NCBI RefSeq assembly: GCF_002865585.1 | Contig: NZ_CP025581.1 | Location: forward strand, 3,038,001-3,102,000 | DNA from: Nocardioides houyundeii | GTDB taxonomy: Bacteria > Actinomycetota > Actinomycetes > Propionibacteriales > Nocardioidaceae | Reading direction: 5' to 3' | Length of the DNA: 64,000 bases | Shown: one piece after another, positions 16,139 to 24,724 of the stretch | Layout: every line of letters begins with the position of its first letter | Numbering within the stretch: the stretch's first letter is position 1 | Notes under the pieces: generated by a model | What the model saw: the letters and a program-made list of their open reading frames with translations, nothing else | Databases searched by the model: none | What the model was told of the DNA's origin: nothing | Translations under genes and position numbers: made by a program

Positions 16139-17647
16139 TCACTGCGCGTAGGCATCCAGCTCGCCGGCGAGGTCCGGGTGCGCACGGCCGTGGATCAGGG
16201 TGCCGTGCTCGGTGTGCTCCAGGGAGTCGATCTCGCCGTGCTGGTGCAGCTGGTTGAGCAGGTCGCCACGTCCGTAGGGCAGCAGCACCGTGAAGTCCAC
16301 CTCGGGTCGGGGCAGCTCGTGCTCGATGACCTTCAGCGCGTCCTCGATGCCCTCCCCCGTGCGGGCGGAGACCACGACGCTGTGCGGCTCGCGCTGACGA
16401 AGGCGCGCGATCACCATCGGGTCCGCGGCGTCGGCCTTGTTGATCAGCACCAGCTCGGGCACGTCGCCGGCGTCGATCTCGGCGAACACCGAGCGGACCG
16501 CCGCCAGCTGCCCCTCGGGGTCGGGGTGGGAGCCGTCGACCACGTGCAGGATCAGGTCGGAGTCGGCCACCTCCTCCAGCGTCGAGCGGAACGCCTCGAC
16601 CAGCTGGTGGGGCAGGTGCCGGACGAAGCCGACGGTGTCGCTCATCGTGTAGACGCGGCCGTCCGCGGTCGTCGTACGACGGGTGGTGGGGTCGAGGGTG
16701 GCGAACAGCGAGTCGTCGACCAGCACCCCGGCGTCGGTGAGCCGGTTGAGCAGGGAGGACTTGCCGGCGTTGGTGTAGCCGGCGATCGTGACGCTCGGGA
16801 TCTGGTTGCGCTGACGCTGGGCCCGCTTGTTGTCGCGGGTGCCCTTCATCGCCTTGAGCTCGCGGCGGAGCTTGGCGATGCGGTCGTTGATCCGACGACG
16901 ATCGGTCTCGATCTTGGTCTCACCGGGGCCACGGCCACCGATGCCCTCACCGCCGGAGACCCGGCCACCGGCCTGGCGGGACAGGTTGCCGCCCCAGCCG
17001 CGCAGGCGCTGCTTCATGTAGCTCAGCTGGGCGAGCTCGACCTGGGCCTGGCCCTCGCGGGACTTGGCGTGCTGGGCGAAGATGTCGAGGATCAGCGCGG
17101 TCCGGTCGACGACCTTGACCTTGAGCCGATCCTCGAGGTTCCTGAGCTGGCTGGGCGCCAGCTCGCCGTCGCAGATGACGGTGTCGGCGCCGGACGCGGC
17201 CACGATCTCGCGCAGCCCGTCGACCTTGCCGCGCCCGATGTACGTCGCCGGGTCGGGGCGCTGGCGGCGCTGGTAGATGGCGTCGAGGACCTCCGAGCCG
17301 GCGGTCTCCGCGAGCAGCGCGAGCTCGGCCATCGAGTTCTCGGCGTCCGCGATCGTGCCCTCGGTCCACACTCCGACCAGCACCACCCGCTCCAGGCGGA
17401 GCTGGCGGTACTCGACCTCGGAGATGTCCTCGAGCTCTGTGGACAGCCCGGCGACGCGCTTGAGCGCGTGCCGCTCGACCAGGTCCTGCTGACCGCCGGT
17501 CAGCTCCTCGGGGTCCGGGTCGTCGGGGCTCACCACGGTGTAGCCCGACTCGAAGTCGTCGTCCTCGGCCGGAGCTGCGGAGTCGCCGTCCCACGTCTTG
17601 GTGGCGTCCAGCTCGTCGGCGAGGGAGAAGTCGCGTGCGTTCGTCAT
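16139..17647 (-). CDS. hflX: Ribosome-associated GTPase HflX
   Basis: GTPase that splits stalled ribosomes during stress. The protein has 502 residues, with an N-terminal HflX domain, a basic helical linker (KIETDRRRINDRIAKLRREL) after the GGRGPGE loop, then the G domain with GYTNAGKSSLLN (G1), DTVGFVRHLP (G3) and NKAD (G4), and a short C-terminal domain. The first 60 residues are an acidic extension seen in actinobacterial forms. Start ATG 17647 has a GAAGG site 6-10 nt upstream. A weak SigB-like sequence (GGGT-N16-GGGTAC, 17699-17724 on the minus strand) lies about 45 nt before the start. Confidence 0.95.
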   Translation of the reverse strand: MTNARDFSLADELDATKTWDGDSAAPAEDDDFESGYTVVSPDDPDPEELTGGQQDLVERHALKRVAGLSTELEDISEVEYRQLRLERVVLVGVWTEGTIADAENSMAELALLAETAGSEVLDAIYQRRQRPDPATYIGRGKVDGLREIVAASGADTVICDGELAPSQLRNLEDRLKVKVVDRTALILDIFAQHAKSREGQAQVELAQLSYMKQRLRGWGGNLSRQAGGRVSGGEGIGGRGPGETKIETDRRRINDRIAKLRRELKAMKGTRDNKRAQRQRNQIPSVTIAGYTNAGKSSLLNRLTDAGVLVDDSLFATLDPTTRRTTTADGRVYTMSDTVGFVRHLPHQLVEAFRSTLEEVADSDLILHVVDGSHPDPEGQLAAVRSVFAEIDAGDVPELVLINKADAADPMVIARLRQREPHSVVVSARTGEGIEDALKVIEHELPRPEVDFTVLLPYGRGDLLNQLHQHGEIDSLEHTEHGTLIHGRAHPDLAGELDAYAQ

Positions 17648-17736
17648 ATGCCCTTCAGGGTAGGTCGGCGTCGCGGCTGATGCGACTCGTTAATCGACGT
17701 ACCCAGAACACCGGTGGCTCACCCGTTAGTCCCGTG

Positions 17737-18513
17737 CTACTTGGGCGGCATCCGGATGCCGCCGTCGACGCGGACCGTCTCGCCGTTCAGGTAGGAGTTG
17801 GTCACGCACTCGACGACCATGCTGGCCAGCTCGTCGGGGACGCCGAGTCGCTTGGGGAAGAGCACCGACTCGCCCAGCTTGGCCTTGAACGCCTCCGCCG
17901 GCTCGCCCTCGCCGTAGATGGGGGTGTCGATCAGCCCGGGGGCGATGGTGTTGACCCGGACGCCGATCGCGGAGAGGTCGCGGGCCACCGGGAGGGTCAT
18001 CCCGACGACGCCGCCCTTGGAGGAGGAGTACGCCGCCTGGCCGATCTGGCCGTCGAAGGCCGCCGCGGAGGCCAGGTTGACGATGGCACCCCGCTCGCCG
18101 TCGGCCAGCGGCTCGGTGCGGCCCATCGCGGTGGCGGCCAGCCGGATCGCGTCGAAGGTGCCGATCAGGTTGATCTCGATGACGCGACGGTAGGCGTCCA
18201 GGTCGTGCGCGGACCCGAACTCGCCGTCGCGACCCACGGTGCGCTGGGCCCAGCCGATGCCGGCGGAGTTGACCAGCACCCGCAGCGGACCAAGCTCGGC
18301 GGCCCGCAGCACGGCGGCCTGGAGCTGCGCGGTGTCGGTCACGTCGACGTGCACGAAGACGCCGCCGATCTCGTCGGCCAGCGCCTGCCCGCCGTCGTCC
18401 TTGAGGTCGGCCATCACCACCCGGGCGCCCTTGGCGGCGAGCTGACGGCAGACCGCGGCCCCAATGCCCGACGACCCACCCGTGACCAGTGCTGAGGCTC
18501 CAGAGATGTCCAT
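17737..18513 (-). CDS. Short-chain dehydrogenase/reductase
   Basis: NAD(P)-dependent oxidoreductase, 258 residues from ATG 18513 (an ATG at 18525 is an alternative). TGGSSGIG at residues 11-18 binds the cofactor, an Asp after the second strand (VMADLK) favours NAD, NSAG follows, and the catalytic Ser plus YSSSK motif is present. It most resembles the 3-hydroxyacyl-CoA dehydrogenase type 2 group. It sits between hflX and dapF, which are usually close in actinobacteria, so it is probably an insertion. Substrate not certain. Confidence 0.82.
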   Translation of the reverse strand: MDISGASALVTGGSSGIGAAVCRQLAAKGARVVMADLKDDGGQALADEIGGVFVHVDVTDTAQLQAAVLRAAELGPLRVLVNSAGIGWAQRTVGRDGEFGSAHDLDAYRRVIEINLIGTFDAIRLAATAMGRTEPLADGERGAIVNLASAAAFDGQIGQAAYSSSKGGVVGMTLPVARDLSAIGVRVNTIAPGLIDTPIYGEGEPAEAFKAKLGESVLFPKRLGVPDELASMVVECVTNSYLNGETVRVDGGIRMPPK

Positions 18514-18535
18514 GGAGGGCAGCATAGGAGGATTG

Positions 18536-19345
18536 CTAGAGGTCGGTCTCGCCCCTGGCCACCAGGACCGCCGGACCGGTCAGCAGCACCCGGTCGTCCT
18601 CGGTCCAGGTGACGTGCAGCGTGCCGCCCGGCACGTCCACGGCGTACGTCGTGCCGCGCGGGGCGCCGTCCCGGAGGGCGGAGGCGACCATCGCCGCGCA
18701 GGCGCCGGTGCCGCAGCTGCGGGTCTCCCCCGAGCCGCGCTCGTGCACCCGCATCGCGATGTGGGACCCGGCGAAGCCGACCACGAACTCCACGTTGACG
18801 CCCTGGGGGTAGACCGCCTCGTCGTGCGTGGGCGGGACCAGCAGCGGGCCGGCGTCGGTCAGGTCGTCGACGAGGGCCACGGCGTGCGGGTTGCCCATGT
18901 CGACGTGCACCGCGGTCCAGGACCGGTCGCCGACCGAGACCTGGGACTCCCCCAGCACCTCCGGCGAGCCCATGTCGACGGTGATCAGGTCGCCGTCGAC
19001 GGTGACCACCTTGATCCCGGCCCGGGTGGCGATGCGGATGGGGTCGGTGGGGTCCGCCAGACCCTCCTCGACCAGGTGCCGGGCGAAGACCCGGACCCCG
19101 TTGCCGCACATCTCGCTCAGCGACCCGTCGGAGTTGCGGTAGTCCATGAACCACTCGCCGTCGCTGGGGTTGATGGCGTGGGTGCGCAGCACCCGCAGCA
19201 CCCCGTCGGCGCCGAGGCCGGCGCGGCGGTCGCACAGCGCGCGCACCCGTTCCGGGCTGAGGTCACCGTGCACGGTGCCCTCGTGGTCGGGCAGCAGCAC
19301 GAAGTCGTTCTCGGTGCCGTGGCCCTTCAGGAACGGATACGTCAC
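18536..19345 (-). CDS. dapF: Diaminopimelate epimerase
   Basis: Converts LL- to meso-diaminopimelate for lysine and peptidoglycan. The protein has 269 residues from GTG 19345, which starts with the family motif FLKGHGTENDFV. The two catalytic cysteines are Cys80 (EMCGNG) and Cys211 (SCGTGAC). The frame is open further upstream but that part overlaps the preceding gene and has no homology. GTG 19345 overlaps the stop of the upstream reductase by 4 bp (GTGA), so translation is coupled. Confidence 0.96.
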   Translation of the reverse strand: MTYPFLKGHGTENDFVLLPDHEGTVHGDLSPERVRALCDRRAGLGADGVLRVLRTHAINPSDGEWFMDYRNSDGSLSEMCGNGVRVFARHLVEEGLADPTDPIRIATRAGIKVVTVDGDLITVDMGSPEVLGESQVSVGDRSWTAVHVDMGNPHAVALVDDLTDAGPLLVPPTHDEAVYPQGVNVEFVVGFAGSHIAMRVHERGSGETRSCGTGACAAMVASALRDGAPRGTTYAVDVPGGTLHVTWTEDDRVLLTGPAVLVARGETDL

Positions 19346-19899
19346 GGGGTGAGTGTCGCACTGTTCAGCACGCTCCAGCGAGCGACGGCGAAGTCGCGGT
19401 TGCGCTCGACCTGCTCCAGCCTCAGCTCCAGGCGGCGCGGCAGCAGCGGTGCGCCACCGCCGAGGGCGACCGGCGCGTACTGCACCCACAGCTCGTCGAC
19501 CAGCCCGAGGTCGGCGAACTGGCCGACCAGCTCACCCCCGCCGACCAGCCACACGTCCCGGCCCTCGGCCGCGGCCACGGCCTCGGCGTGCACCTCACGC
19601 AGGGCCGCCTCGTCGTCGGCGCTGGTGAAGGTGATCCCGTCGAGGAGGTCGAACGCCCGGTGGCTCAGCACGAAGGTCCGGGCCTCCCCCAGCGCACCCA
19701 CCTCGTCGTGGTCCAGCAGCCACTGCCAGGTGGTGGCCCCCATGACGCTGGCCCCGATCCGGGGCTGGAGGGCCTCGAAGCCCATCGGGCCGGTCGGGTC
19801 CACGTCCCGGGTCAGCAGCCAGGACAACGAGTTCCCCGGATCGGCGATGAAGCCGTCGACGGAGGAGGCGGTGTAGAAGATGGTGGCCACGCGAGCCAC
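19342..19899 (-). CDS. Dihydrofolate reductase/RibD-C family protein
   Basis: The protein has 185 residues with the RibD C-terminal/DHFR-like fold: an N-terminal strand ATIFYTASSVDGFIA, VMGATTWQWLL near residue 55 and the nucleotide loop DVWLVGGGELVGQF near residue 115. This stand-alone family reduces pterin- or pyrimidine-like substrates with NADPH; the true substrate is unknown for most members. It is the first gene of a two-gene unit with dapF (4-bp overlap). No functional link with dapF is obvious. Confidence 0.8.
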   Translation of the reverse strand: MARVATIFYTASSVDGFIADPGNSLSWLLTRDVDPTGPMGFEALQPRIGASVMGATTWQWLLDHDEVGALGEARTFVLSHRAFDLLDGITFTSADDEAALREVHAEAVAAAEGRDVWLVGGGELVGQFADLGLVDELWVQYAPVALGGGAPLLPRRLELRLEQVERNRDFAVARWSVLNSATLTP

Positions 19900-20048
19900 T
19901 GTGGCACAGCGCGGGCCCCTGTGCAGTTCACGAAGTTCGCCGCCCGCGCCCTTCCCAGCACCGGTTACCTCTTAGTAAGTTTCCAGCCAGTAAGCCCGTG
20001 TCGACCAGTCGGTCCCGGTCTTGCGCCCTGGTCCTGGGGAGGGAAATT

Positions 20049-20075
20049 GAGGGGCGGCCCATGGGGCCGCCCCTC
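20049..20075. terminator. Strong bidirectional terminator downstream of miaA
   Basis: Perfect 12-bp GC-rich stem (20049-20060 with 20064-20075), 3-nt loop, followed on the plus strand by TTTT. It lies 16 nt after the miaA stop (minus strand), where AATTT follows. The better T run points to the plus strand, where no gene is seen upstream. Confidence 0.8.
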
Positions 20076-20090
20076 TTTTCGTGCCGCCGG

Positions 20091-21008
20091 TCAGAGCGCG
20101 GCGACCAGCTCCAGGGCACGGTCCACCCGCGCCGGGTCGTCGAACCTGACCCAGGAGACGCGGGGGTCCTTGCGGAACCAGCCGTCCTGCCGCCGGGCGA
20201 ACCGCCGGGTGGCGAACACGGTCCGCTCCTGGGCGGTCTCGAGGTCGATCTCGCCGCGCAGGTACGCCGCTACCTCGCGGTAGCCGATCGCCACCGAGGC
20301 GGTCTGCCCCTGGGCGAGACCCTGGGCCTGGAGCCGCTCCACCTCGGCCACGAACCCCTCGGCGAACATCTGGGCCACCCGCTGGGCGATCCGCTGGTCC
20401 AGGGTGGGGCGGTCGATGTCCACGCCGATCTGCACGGTCCGGGGGTCGACGTACTCCAGGGTGGGCAGGGAGGCGCTGTAGGGACGGCCGGTGAGCGCGA
20501 TGACCTCCAGGGCGCGGACCACGCGACGACCGTTCTCCACCTCCATCTTGGCGCCGGCGGTCGGGTCCAGCTCGCTCAGCCGGCGGTGCAGCGCCGCGGA
20601 GCCCAGCTCCTCCAGCTCGGCGTTCAGGGCCTCGCGCACGACCGGGTCGGTGCCGGGGAACTCGAACCGGTCCAGGACCGCGCGGGTGTAGAGCGCCGAG
20701 CCGCCGACCAGCACCGGGGTCCGGCCCCGTCCCCGGATCTGGGCGATCGCGGTGCGCGCCAACGTCTGGAAGCGGGCCACGTTGGCCGGCTCGGTGACCT
20801 CCATCAGGTCCAGCAGGTGGTGCGGGATGCCGCGGCGCTCGGATTCCCGAAGCTTGGCGGTGCCCACGTCCATGCCCCGATAGACCTGCATCGCGTCGGT
20901 GTTGACCACCTCGCCGTCGAGGCGCTCGGCCAGGTCCAGGGAGAGCCCCGTCTTGCCCGCCGCGGTGGCCCCCACCACGGCGACGATGGGCGGGGCGTCG
21001 GACGGCAT
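20091..21008 (-). CDS. miaA: tRNA dimethylallyltransferase
   Basis: Adds the isopentenyl group to A37 of tRNAs reading UNN codons, the first step completed by MiaB nearby. The protein has 305 residues from ATG 21008. A P-loop lies at residues 13-20 (GATAAGKT), then NTDAMQVYRGMDVGTAK, a GGSALY stretch and DIDRPTLDQRI. A longer frame upstream exists but MPSDAPP gives the normal N-terminus. It is divergent from the small acidic gene chain. Confidence 0.96.
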   Translation of the reverse strand: MPSDAPPIVAVVGATAAGKTGLSLDLAERLDGEVVNTDAMQVYRGMDVGTAKLRESERRGIPHHLLDLMEVTEPANVARFQTLARTAIAQIRGRGRTPVLVGGSALYTRAVLDRFEFPGTDPVVREALNAELEELGSAALHRRLSELDPTAGAKMEVENGRRVVRALEVIALTGRPYSASLPTLEYVDPRTVQIGVDIDRPTLDQRIAQRVAQMFAEGFVAEVERLQAQGLAQGQTASVAIGYREVAAYLRGEIDLETAQERTVFATRRFARRQDGWFRKDPRVSWVRFDDPARVDRALELVAAL

Positions 21009-21071
21009 GGGGCTAGTGTTCCAAAGCACCGATCCCGCACGACGACCGCACACCGAGGAGTGGAGAGACCA

Positions 21072-21236
21072 ATGGGAATCCCCGACGACGCCGAGGACCA
21101 GGTCGCCGACGCGGCCGAGCAGCCCGACGAGGCCGTGCCCGGCACCGACGACGACCTCCCCGCGTCCCGCAGCCAGGGCCAGCAGGGTCTCACCCAGTCC
21201 GGTCCGCCCAGCGACCCCAGCGCTCCCACGGGGTGA
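21072..21236 (+). CDS. Small acidic, probably disordered protein
   Basis: 54 codons from ATG 21072, with a GGAG site 9 nt upstream. It is very rich in Asp, Glu, Pro, Gln and Ser (MGIPDDAEDQVADAAEQPDE at the start), with no hydrophobic core, no Cys and no domain. Its stop overlaps the start of the NUDIX gene by 4 bp (GTGA), so it leads a coupled gene chain. Codon use is normal for the region, which supports real coding. Function unknown. Confidence 0.7.
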   Translation: MGIPDDAEDQVADAAEQPDEAVPGTDDDLPASRSQGQQGLTQSGPPSDPSAPTG

Positions 21237-21712
21237 GCGCGACCATCCCCGAGCGCTTCGTGGTCGTCCCCGCCTCCTACGTCTTCCTGTGCCGGAGCGG
21301 CGAGCGCGGCGACGAGGTGCTCCTGCAGCTGCGCCGCAACACCGGCTACATGGACGACCACTGGGCCGCCGCGGCGGCCGGGCACGTGGAGCGTGGCGAG
21401 ACGGCGTACGGAGCGGCGCGCCGGGAGGCCGCCGAGGAGCTCGGCATCGAGGTCGCGGACCTGCACTTCGAGTTCACCATGCACCGCACCGCCCGCGACC
21501 TGCCCATCGACGAGCGGGTGGACTTCTTCTTCACCGCCCGTGACTGGGCAGGCGAGCCCCGGATCATGGAGCAGGACAAGTGCGCGGAGCTGCGGTGGTG
21601 CGCCCTGGACGACCTCCCCGAGCCGGTGGTGCCCCACGAACGTGTGGCGCTGGCCAATTTGGGCACTGGGGAGAAGTACCTCGCCATCGGATTCGAGCAG
21701 GAGCAGAGATGA
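21233..21712 (+). CDS. NUDIX hydrolase
   Basis: Hydrolyses nucleoside diphosphates linked to another group. The protein has 159 residues from GTG 21233. The Nudix box at residues 50-72 is perfect (GHVERGETAYG then ARREAAEELGI). The surrounding sequence (RRNTGYMDDHWA before it; DFFFTARDW after it) is of the MutT/ADP-ribose type, but substrate cannot be told. It overlaps the preceding and following small genes by 4 bp each (GTGA and ATGA), so it is made with them. Confidence 0.9.
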   Translation: MSATIPERFVVVPASYVFLCRSGERGDEVLLQLRRNTGYMDDHWAAAAAGHVERGETAYGAARREAAEELGIEVADLHFEFTMHRTARDLPIDERVDFFFTARDWAGEPRIMEQDKCAELRWCALDDLPEPVVPHERVALANLGTGEKYLAIGFEQEQR

Positions 21713-21960
21713 CCGACCCCGACCTGGGCCCAATCCCGACCCCCACCACCGAGGACCCGGACCTCTATCCGGGGGGCGTCGACGCGGTCGAGCCCACCGG
21801 CCCGGACCCGCTGCCGCACGACCTGGACCCCCAGCACAACGCGGGGCTGCGCGACAAGGCGCCCGACGAGATCTCCGAGCCCGACGCGGAGAAGGAGCAG
21901 GCGCCCAGCGACGGCGCCGTCTCCGGCGAGACCGAAACCCCCGACGAGCCCCCGGCCTGA
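21709..21960 (+). CDS. Small acidic Pro-rich protein
   Basis: 83 codons from ATG 21709, which overlaps the NUDIX stop (ATGA). Composition is dominated by Asp, Glu, Pro and Gly (MTDPDLGPIPTPTTEDPDLY at the start), predicted disordered and soluble. No known domain. The third member of the coupled chain; similar in style, but not clearly in sequence, to the genes at 21072 and 21968. Confidence 0.68.
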   Translation: MTDPDLGPIPTPTTEDPDLYPGGVDAVEPTGPDPLPHDLDPQHNAGLRDKAPDEISEPDAEKEQAPSDGAVSGETETPDEPPA

Positions 21961-21967
21961 GGACGAG

Positions 21968-22324
21968 ATGACCGAGCAGCGCAAGACCGGAGTGCCCGAC
22001 CCCGACGTCAGCGAGTCGCTGCGGGCCTCGAACCCCAACGCCTCGGGCGAGGAAGGGCTCGCCGGCGAGATGGGCATCAGCAGTGAGCGGGTGGGCACCG
22101 CCGGCCCGGGACAGGTCTCCACCGACGGCGTCCGCGACGCCTCGCCCAACCCGCCCGAGCCCGACCCGGGCCCCGAGCAGTCCGCGGGCGGGCACGAGGA
22201 GAACCCGGCCGAGATGGGCCGCAAGTCCGACTACCCGAGCGCGGACCCGCGCTCGTCCGGCGAGGAGCCGGAGACCGGCGACCCGGGCCTGCGCCAGGGG
22301 CGGCCCCGCGCCGACGACGCCTGA
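21968..22324 (+). CDS. Small hydrophilic, probably disordered protein
   Basis: 118 codons from ATG 21968, 7 nt after the previous stop, with a GAGGACGAG site in front. Rich in Gly, Pro, Ser, Glu and Asp (NASGEEGLAGEMGISSER, then GRKSDYPSADPR). No Cys, no hydrophobic segment, no known domain. Last gene of the chain; its stop faces the miaB stop, and a 12-bp palindrome (22321-22332) covers both stop codons. Function unknown. Confidence 0.65.
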   Translation: MTEQRKTGVPDPDVSESLRASNPNASGEEGLAGEMGISSERVGTAGPGQVSTDGVRDASPNPPEPDPGPEQSAGGHEENPAEMGRKSDYPSADPRSSGEEPETGDPGLRQGRPRADDA

Positions 22325-22328
22325 GCGC

Positions 22329-23813
22329 TCAGCCGCACACCGGTGCCGGCGGCAGCGCCGCCGGCACCCCCACCGTCGGCATCCCCAGCCCGACGCCGCT
22401 CGGCGCGGGCGGGGCCGCGGTGCGGGCCTGCCAGGCGTCGCCGGAACGGGTACGCCGCACGGCCAGCACCGGACCGTCGGCGATCAGGTGGTGCGGCGCG
22501 GCGTGACTGATCCGCACCGTGGCCATGTCGCCGGGCCGTACGCCGTCCACCCCGGGGAGCCGGGAGAAGTCCGGCTCGAAGTGCACCAGGCGGTTGTCGG
22601 CGCCGCGACCCGAGAGCCGTCGGGTCGCGGTGTCCTTGCGGCCCTCCCCCTCGGAGACCATCAGCTCCACCTCGTTGCCCAGGAGCAGCTTCGACTCCTC
22701 CCAGGCGATCTCGTTGACCACCGCGACCAGCCGGTCGTAGCGGTCGGAGATGACCGCCGGGTCGACCTGCTCGGCCATGGTCGCCGCAGGAGTGCCCGGA
22801 CGCGGGGAGTAGATGAAGGTGTAGGCACCGGAGAAGCGGGCGGCCCGGACCACGTCGAGGGTGGCCTGGAAGTCCTCCTCGGTCTCGCCGGGGAAGCCGA
22901 CGATGATGTCGGTGGTGATCGCCGCGTCCGGCATCGCCGCGCGCACCCGGGAGATGATCCCGAGGAACTTGGACTGGCGGTAGGACCGGCGCATCGCCTT
23001 GAGGATCCGGTCGGAGCCGGACTGCAGCGGCATGTGCAGCTGGTGCACCACGTTGGGGGTCGTGGCCATCGCCTCGATGACGTCGTCGGTGAACTCCGCC
23101 GGGTGGGGCGAGGTGAACCGGACCCGTTCCAGGCCCTCGATCTCACCGCAGGCCCGCAGCAGCTTGGAGAACGCCTGCCGGTCCCCGAACTCCACGCCGT
23201 AGGCGTTGACGTTCTGGCCCAGCAGCGTGACCTCGCTGACCCCCTCGGCGACCAGGGCGCGGATCTCGGCGAGGACGTCGCCGGGCCGGCGGTCGGTCTC
23301 CTTGCCGCGCAGCGAGGGCACGATGCAGAAGGTGCAGGTGTTGTTGCAGCCGACCGAGACCGACACCCAGGCGGCGTACGCCGACTCGCGCTTGGTGGGC
23401 AGCGTCGAGGGGAAGACCGAGAGCGACTCCAGGATCTCCACCTGGGCCTCCTCGGCGACCCGGGCGCGCTCCAGCAGCACCGGCAGCGAGCCGATGTTGT
23501 GGGTGCCGAAGACGACGTCCACGTAGGGCGCCTTCTCCACGATGGTGGCGCGGTCCTTCTGGGCCAGGCAGCCGCCCACCGCGATCTGCATCCCCGGGTG
23601 CTGGGCCTTGACCGGCACCAGCTGGCTGAGGTTGCCGTAGAGCTTGTTGTCGGCGTTCTCGCGGACCGCGCAGGTGTTGAACACCACGACGTCGGCCTGC
23701 TGGCCCTCGGGTGCGGCGGCGTACCCCGCGTCCTCCAGCAGCCCGCTGAGGCGCTCGGAGTCGTGGACGTTCATCTGGCACCCGTGGGTGCGTACTTCAT
23801 ACGTGCGAGTCAT
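22329..23813 (-). CDS. miaB: tRNA-2-methylthio-N6-dimethylallyladenosine synthase
   Basis: Radical SAM enzyme that adds a methylthio group to i6A37 made by MiaA. The protein has 494 residues. The N-terminal domain has Cys12 (THGCQMN) and two more Cys for the auxiliary cluster; the radical SAM CxxxCxxC motif is in [12 protein letters not shown]; a TRAM domain lies near residues 385-455. The last 40 residues are a Pro/Ala-rich tail beyond the usual length. In related actinobacteria miaB precedes gluABCD as here, though transcribed away from it in this window. Confidence 0.96.
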   Translation of the reverse strand: MTRTYEVRTHGCQMNVHDSERLSGLLEDAGYAAAPEGQQADVVVFNTCAVRENADNKLYGNLSQLVPVKAQHPGMQIAVGGCLAQKDRATIVEKAPYVDVVFGTHNIGSLPVLLERARVAEEAQVEILESLSVFPSTLPTKRESAYAAWVSVSVGCNNTCTFCIVPSLRGKETDRRPGDVLAEIRALVAEGVSEVTLLGQNVNAYGVEFGDRQAFSKLLRACGEIEGLERVRFTSPHPAEFTDDVIEAMATTPNVVHQLHMPLQSGSDRILKAMRRSYRQSKFLGIISRVRAAMPDAAITTDIIVGFPGETEEDFQATLDVVRAARFSGAYTFIYSPRPGTPAATMAEQVDPAVISDRYDRLVAVVNEIAWEESKLLLGNEVELMVSEGEGRKDTATRRLSGRGADNRLVHFEPDFSRLPGVDGVRPGDMATVRISHAAPHHLIADGPVLAVRRTRSGDAWQARTAAPPAPSGVGLGMPTVGVPAALPPAPVCG

Positions 23814-23903
23814 GGCCGCACCAGCCTACGGCGCGCGGGCTGCTGGTCACGAGTCGGCAAAGATTGGCCTCAGGGCCCCTCGCAGATGGCCCATTTGTGT
23901 CAC

Positions 23904-23922
23904 GGGGGGCTAGGTTCCCCCC
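23904..23922 (+). promoter_or_regulatory. Hairpin touching the gluA start codon
   Basis: GGGGGG (23904-23909), a 7-nt loop CTAGGTT, and CCCCCC (23917-23922) directly before ATG 23923. The only Shine-Dalgarno-like bases (AGG) lie in the loop. This could limit gluA translation. Confidence 0.45.
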
Positions 23923-24696
23923 ATGGCAGTGGTGGACGAGAAGGCGGCCGAGACGCGTCCCGACGGGCTGGTCGTGCTGCAGGGCGTCGACAAGCACTTC
24001 GGGCAGCTGCACGCCCTCAAGGACGTGAACCTGGCAATCAAGCGTGGCGAGGTGGTCGTCATCATCGGGCCTTCCGGCTCGGGGAAGTCGACGCTGTGCC
24101 GCACGATCAATCGGCTCGAGACCATCGACTCCGGCCACATCTGGCTCGACGGCGAGCCGCTGCCGGCCGAGGGGAAGGCCCTGGCCAACCTGCGCGCCGA
24201 GGTCGGCATGGTCTTCCAGTCCTTCAACCTCTTCGCGCACAAGACGATCCTGGAGAACGTCACGCTGGGCCCGATCAAGGTGCGCAAGAAGTCGAAGGCC
24301 GAGGCCGAGAAGCGGGCGATGGAGCTGCTCGAGCGCGTCGGCGTCGCGCATCAGGCGCAGAAGTACCCCGCCCAGCTCTCCGGCGGCCAGCAGCAGCGCG
24401 TGGCGATCGCCCGTGCCCTGGCCATGGACCCGAAGGTGATGCTCTTCGACGAGCCCACCTCCGCGCTCGACCCGGAGATGATCAAGGAGGTCCTCGACGT
24501 CATGGTCGACCTCGCCAAGCAGGGCATGACGATGGTCGTGGTCACCCACGAGATGGGCTTCGCGCGCACGGCGGGCGACCGGGTGGTCTTCATGGCCGAC
24601 GGCGCCATCGTGGAGGAGAACACCCCCGAGGAGTTCTTCACCAACCCTGCCTCGGACCGCGCCAAGGACTTCCTCGGCAAGATCCTCAAGCACTGA
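23923..24696 (+). CDS. gluA: Glutamate ABC transporter ATP-binding protein
   Basis: ATPase subunit of a polar amino acid importer, 257 residues. Walker A is at residues 49-57 (GPSGSGKST), the Q-loop in [10 protein letters not shown], the signature LSGGQQQR and Walker [13 protein letters not shown], followed by the H-loop THEMGF. It is the first of four genes in the order ATPase, binding protein, permease, permease, as in gluABCD of Corynebacterium, next to miaB. Glutamate as substrate is inferred from this order and family. Confidence 0.92.
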   Translation: MAVVDEKAAETRPDGLVVLQGVDKHFGQLHALKDVNLAIKRGEVVVIIGPSGSGKSTLCRTINRLETIDSGHIWLDGEPLPAEGKALANLRAEVGMVFQSFNLFAHKTILENVTLGPIKVRKKSKAEAEKRAMELLERVGVAHQAQKYPAQLSGGQQQRVAIARALAMDPKVMLFDEPTSALDPEMIKEVLDVMVDLAKQGMTMVVVTHEMGFARTAGDRVVFMADGAIVEENTPEEFFTNPASDRAKDFLGKILKH

Positions 24697-24724
24697 ACCG
24701 GCTCAACGAACAAAGGGAGTACAG

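Noticed and set aside
17699..17724. SigB-type promoter in front of hflX (GGGT-N16-GGGTAC, minus)
   Set aside because: The -35 part has only two fixed bases and the match may be chance; kept as a note under hflX only.
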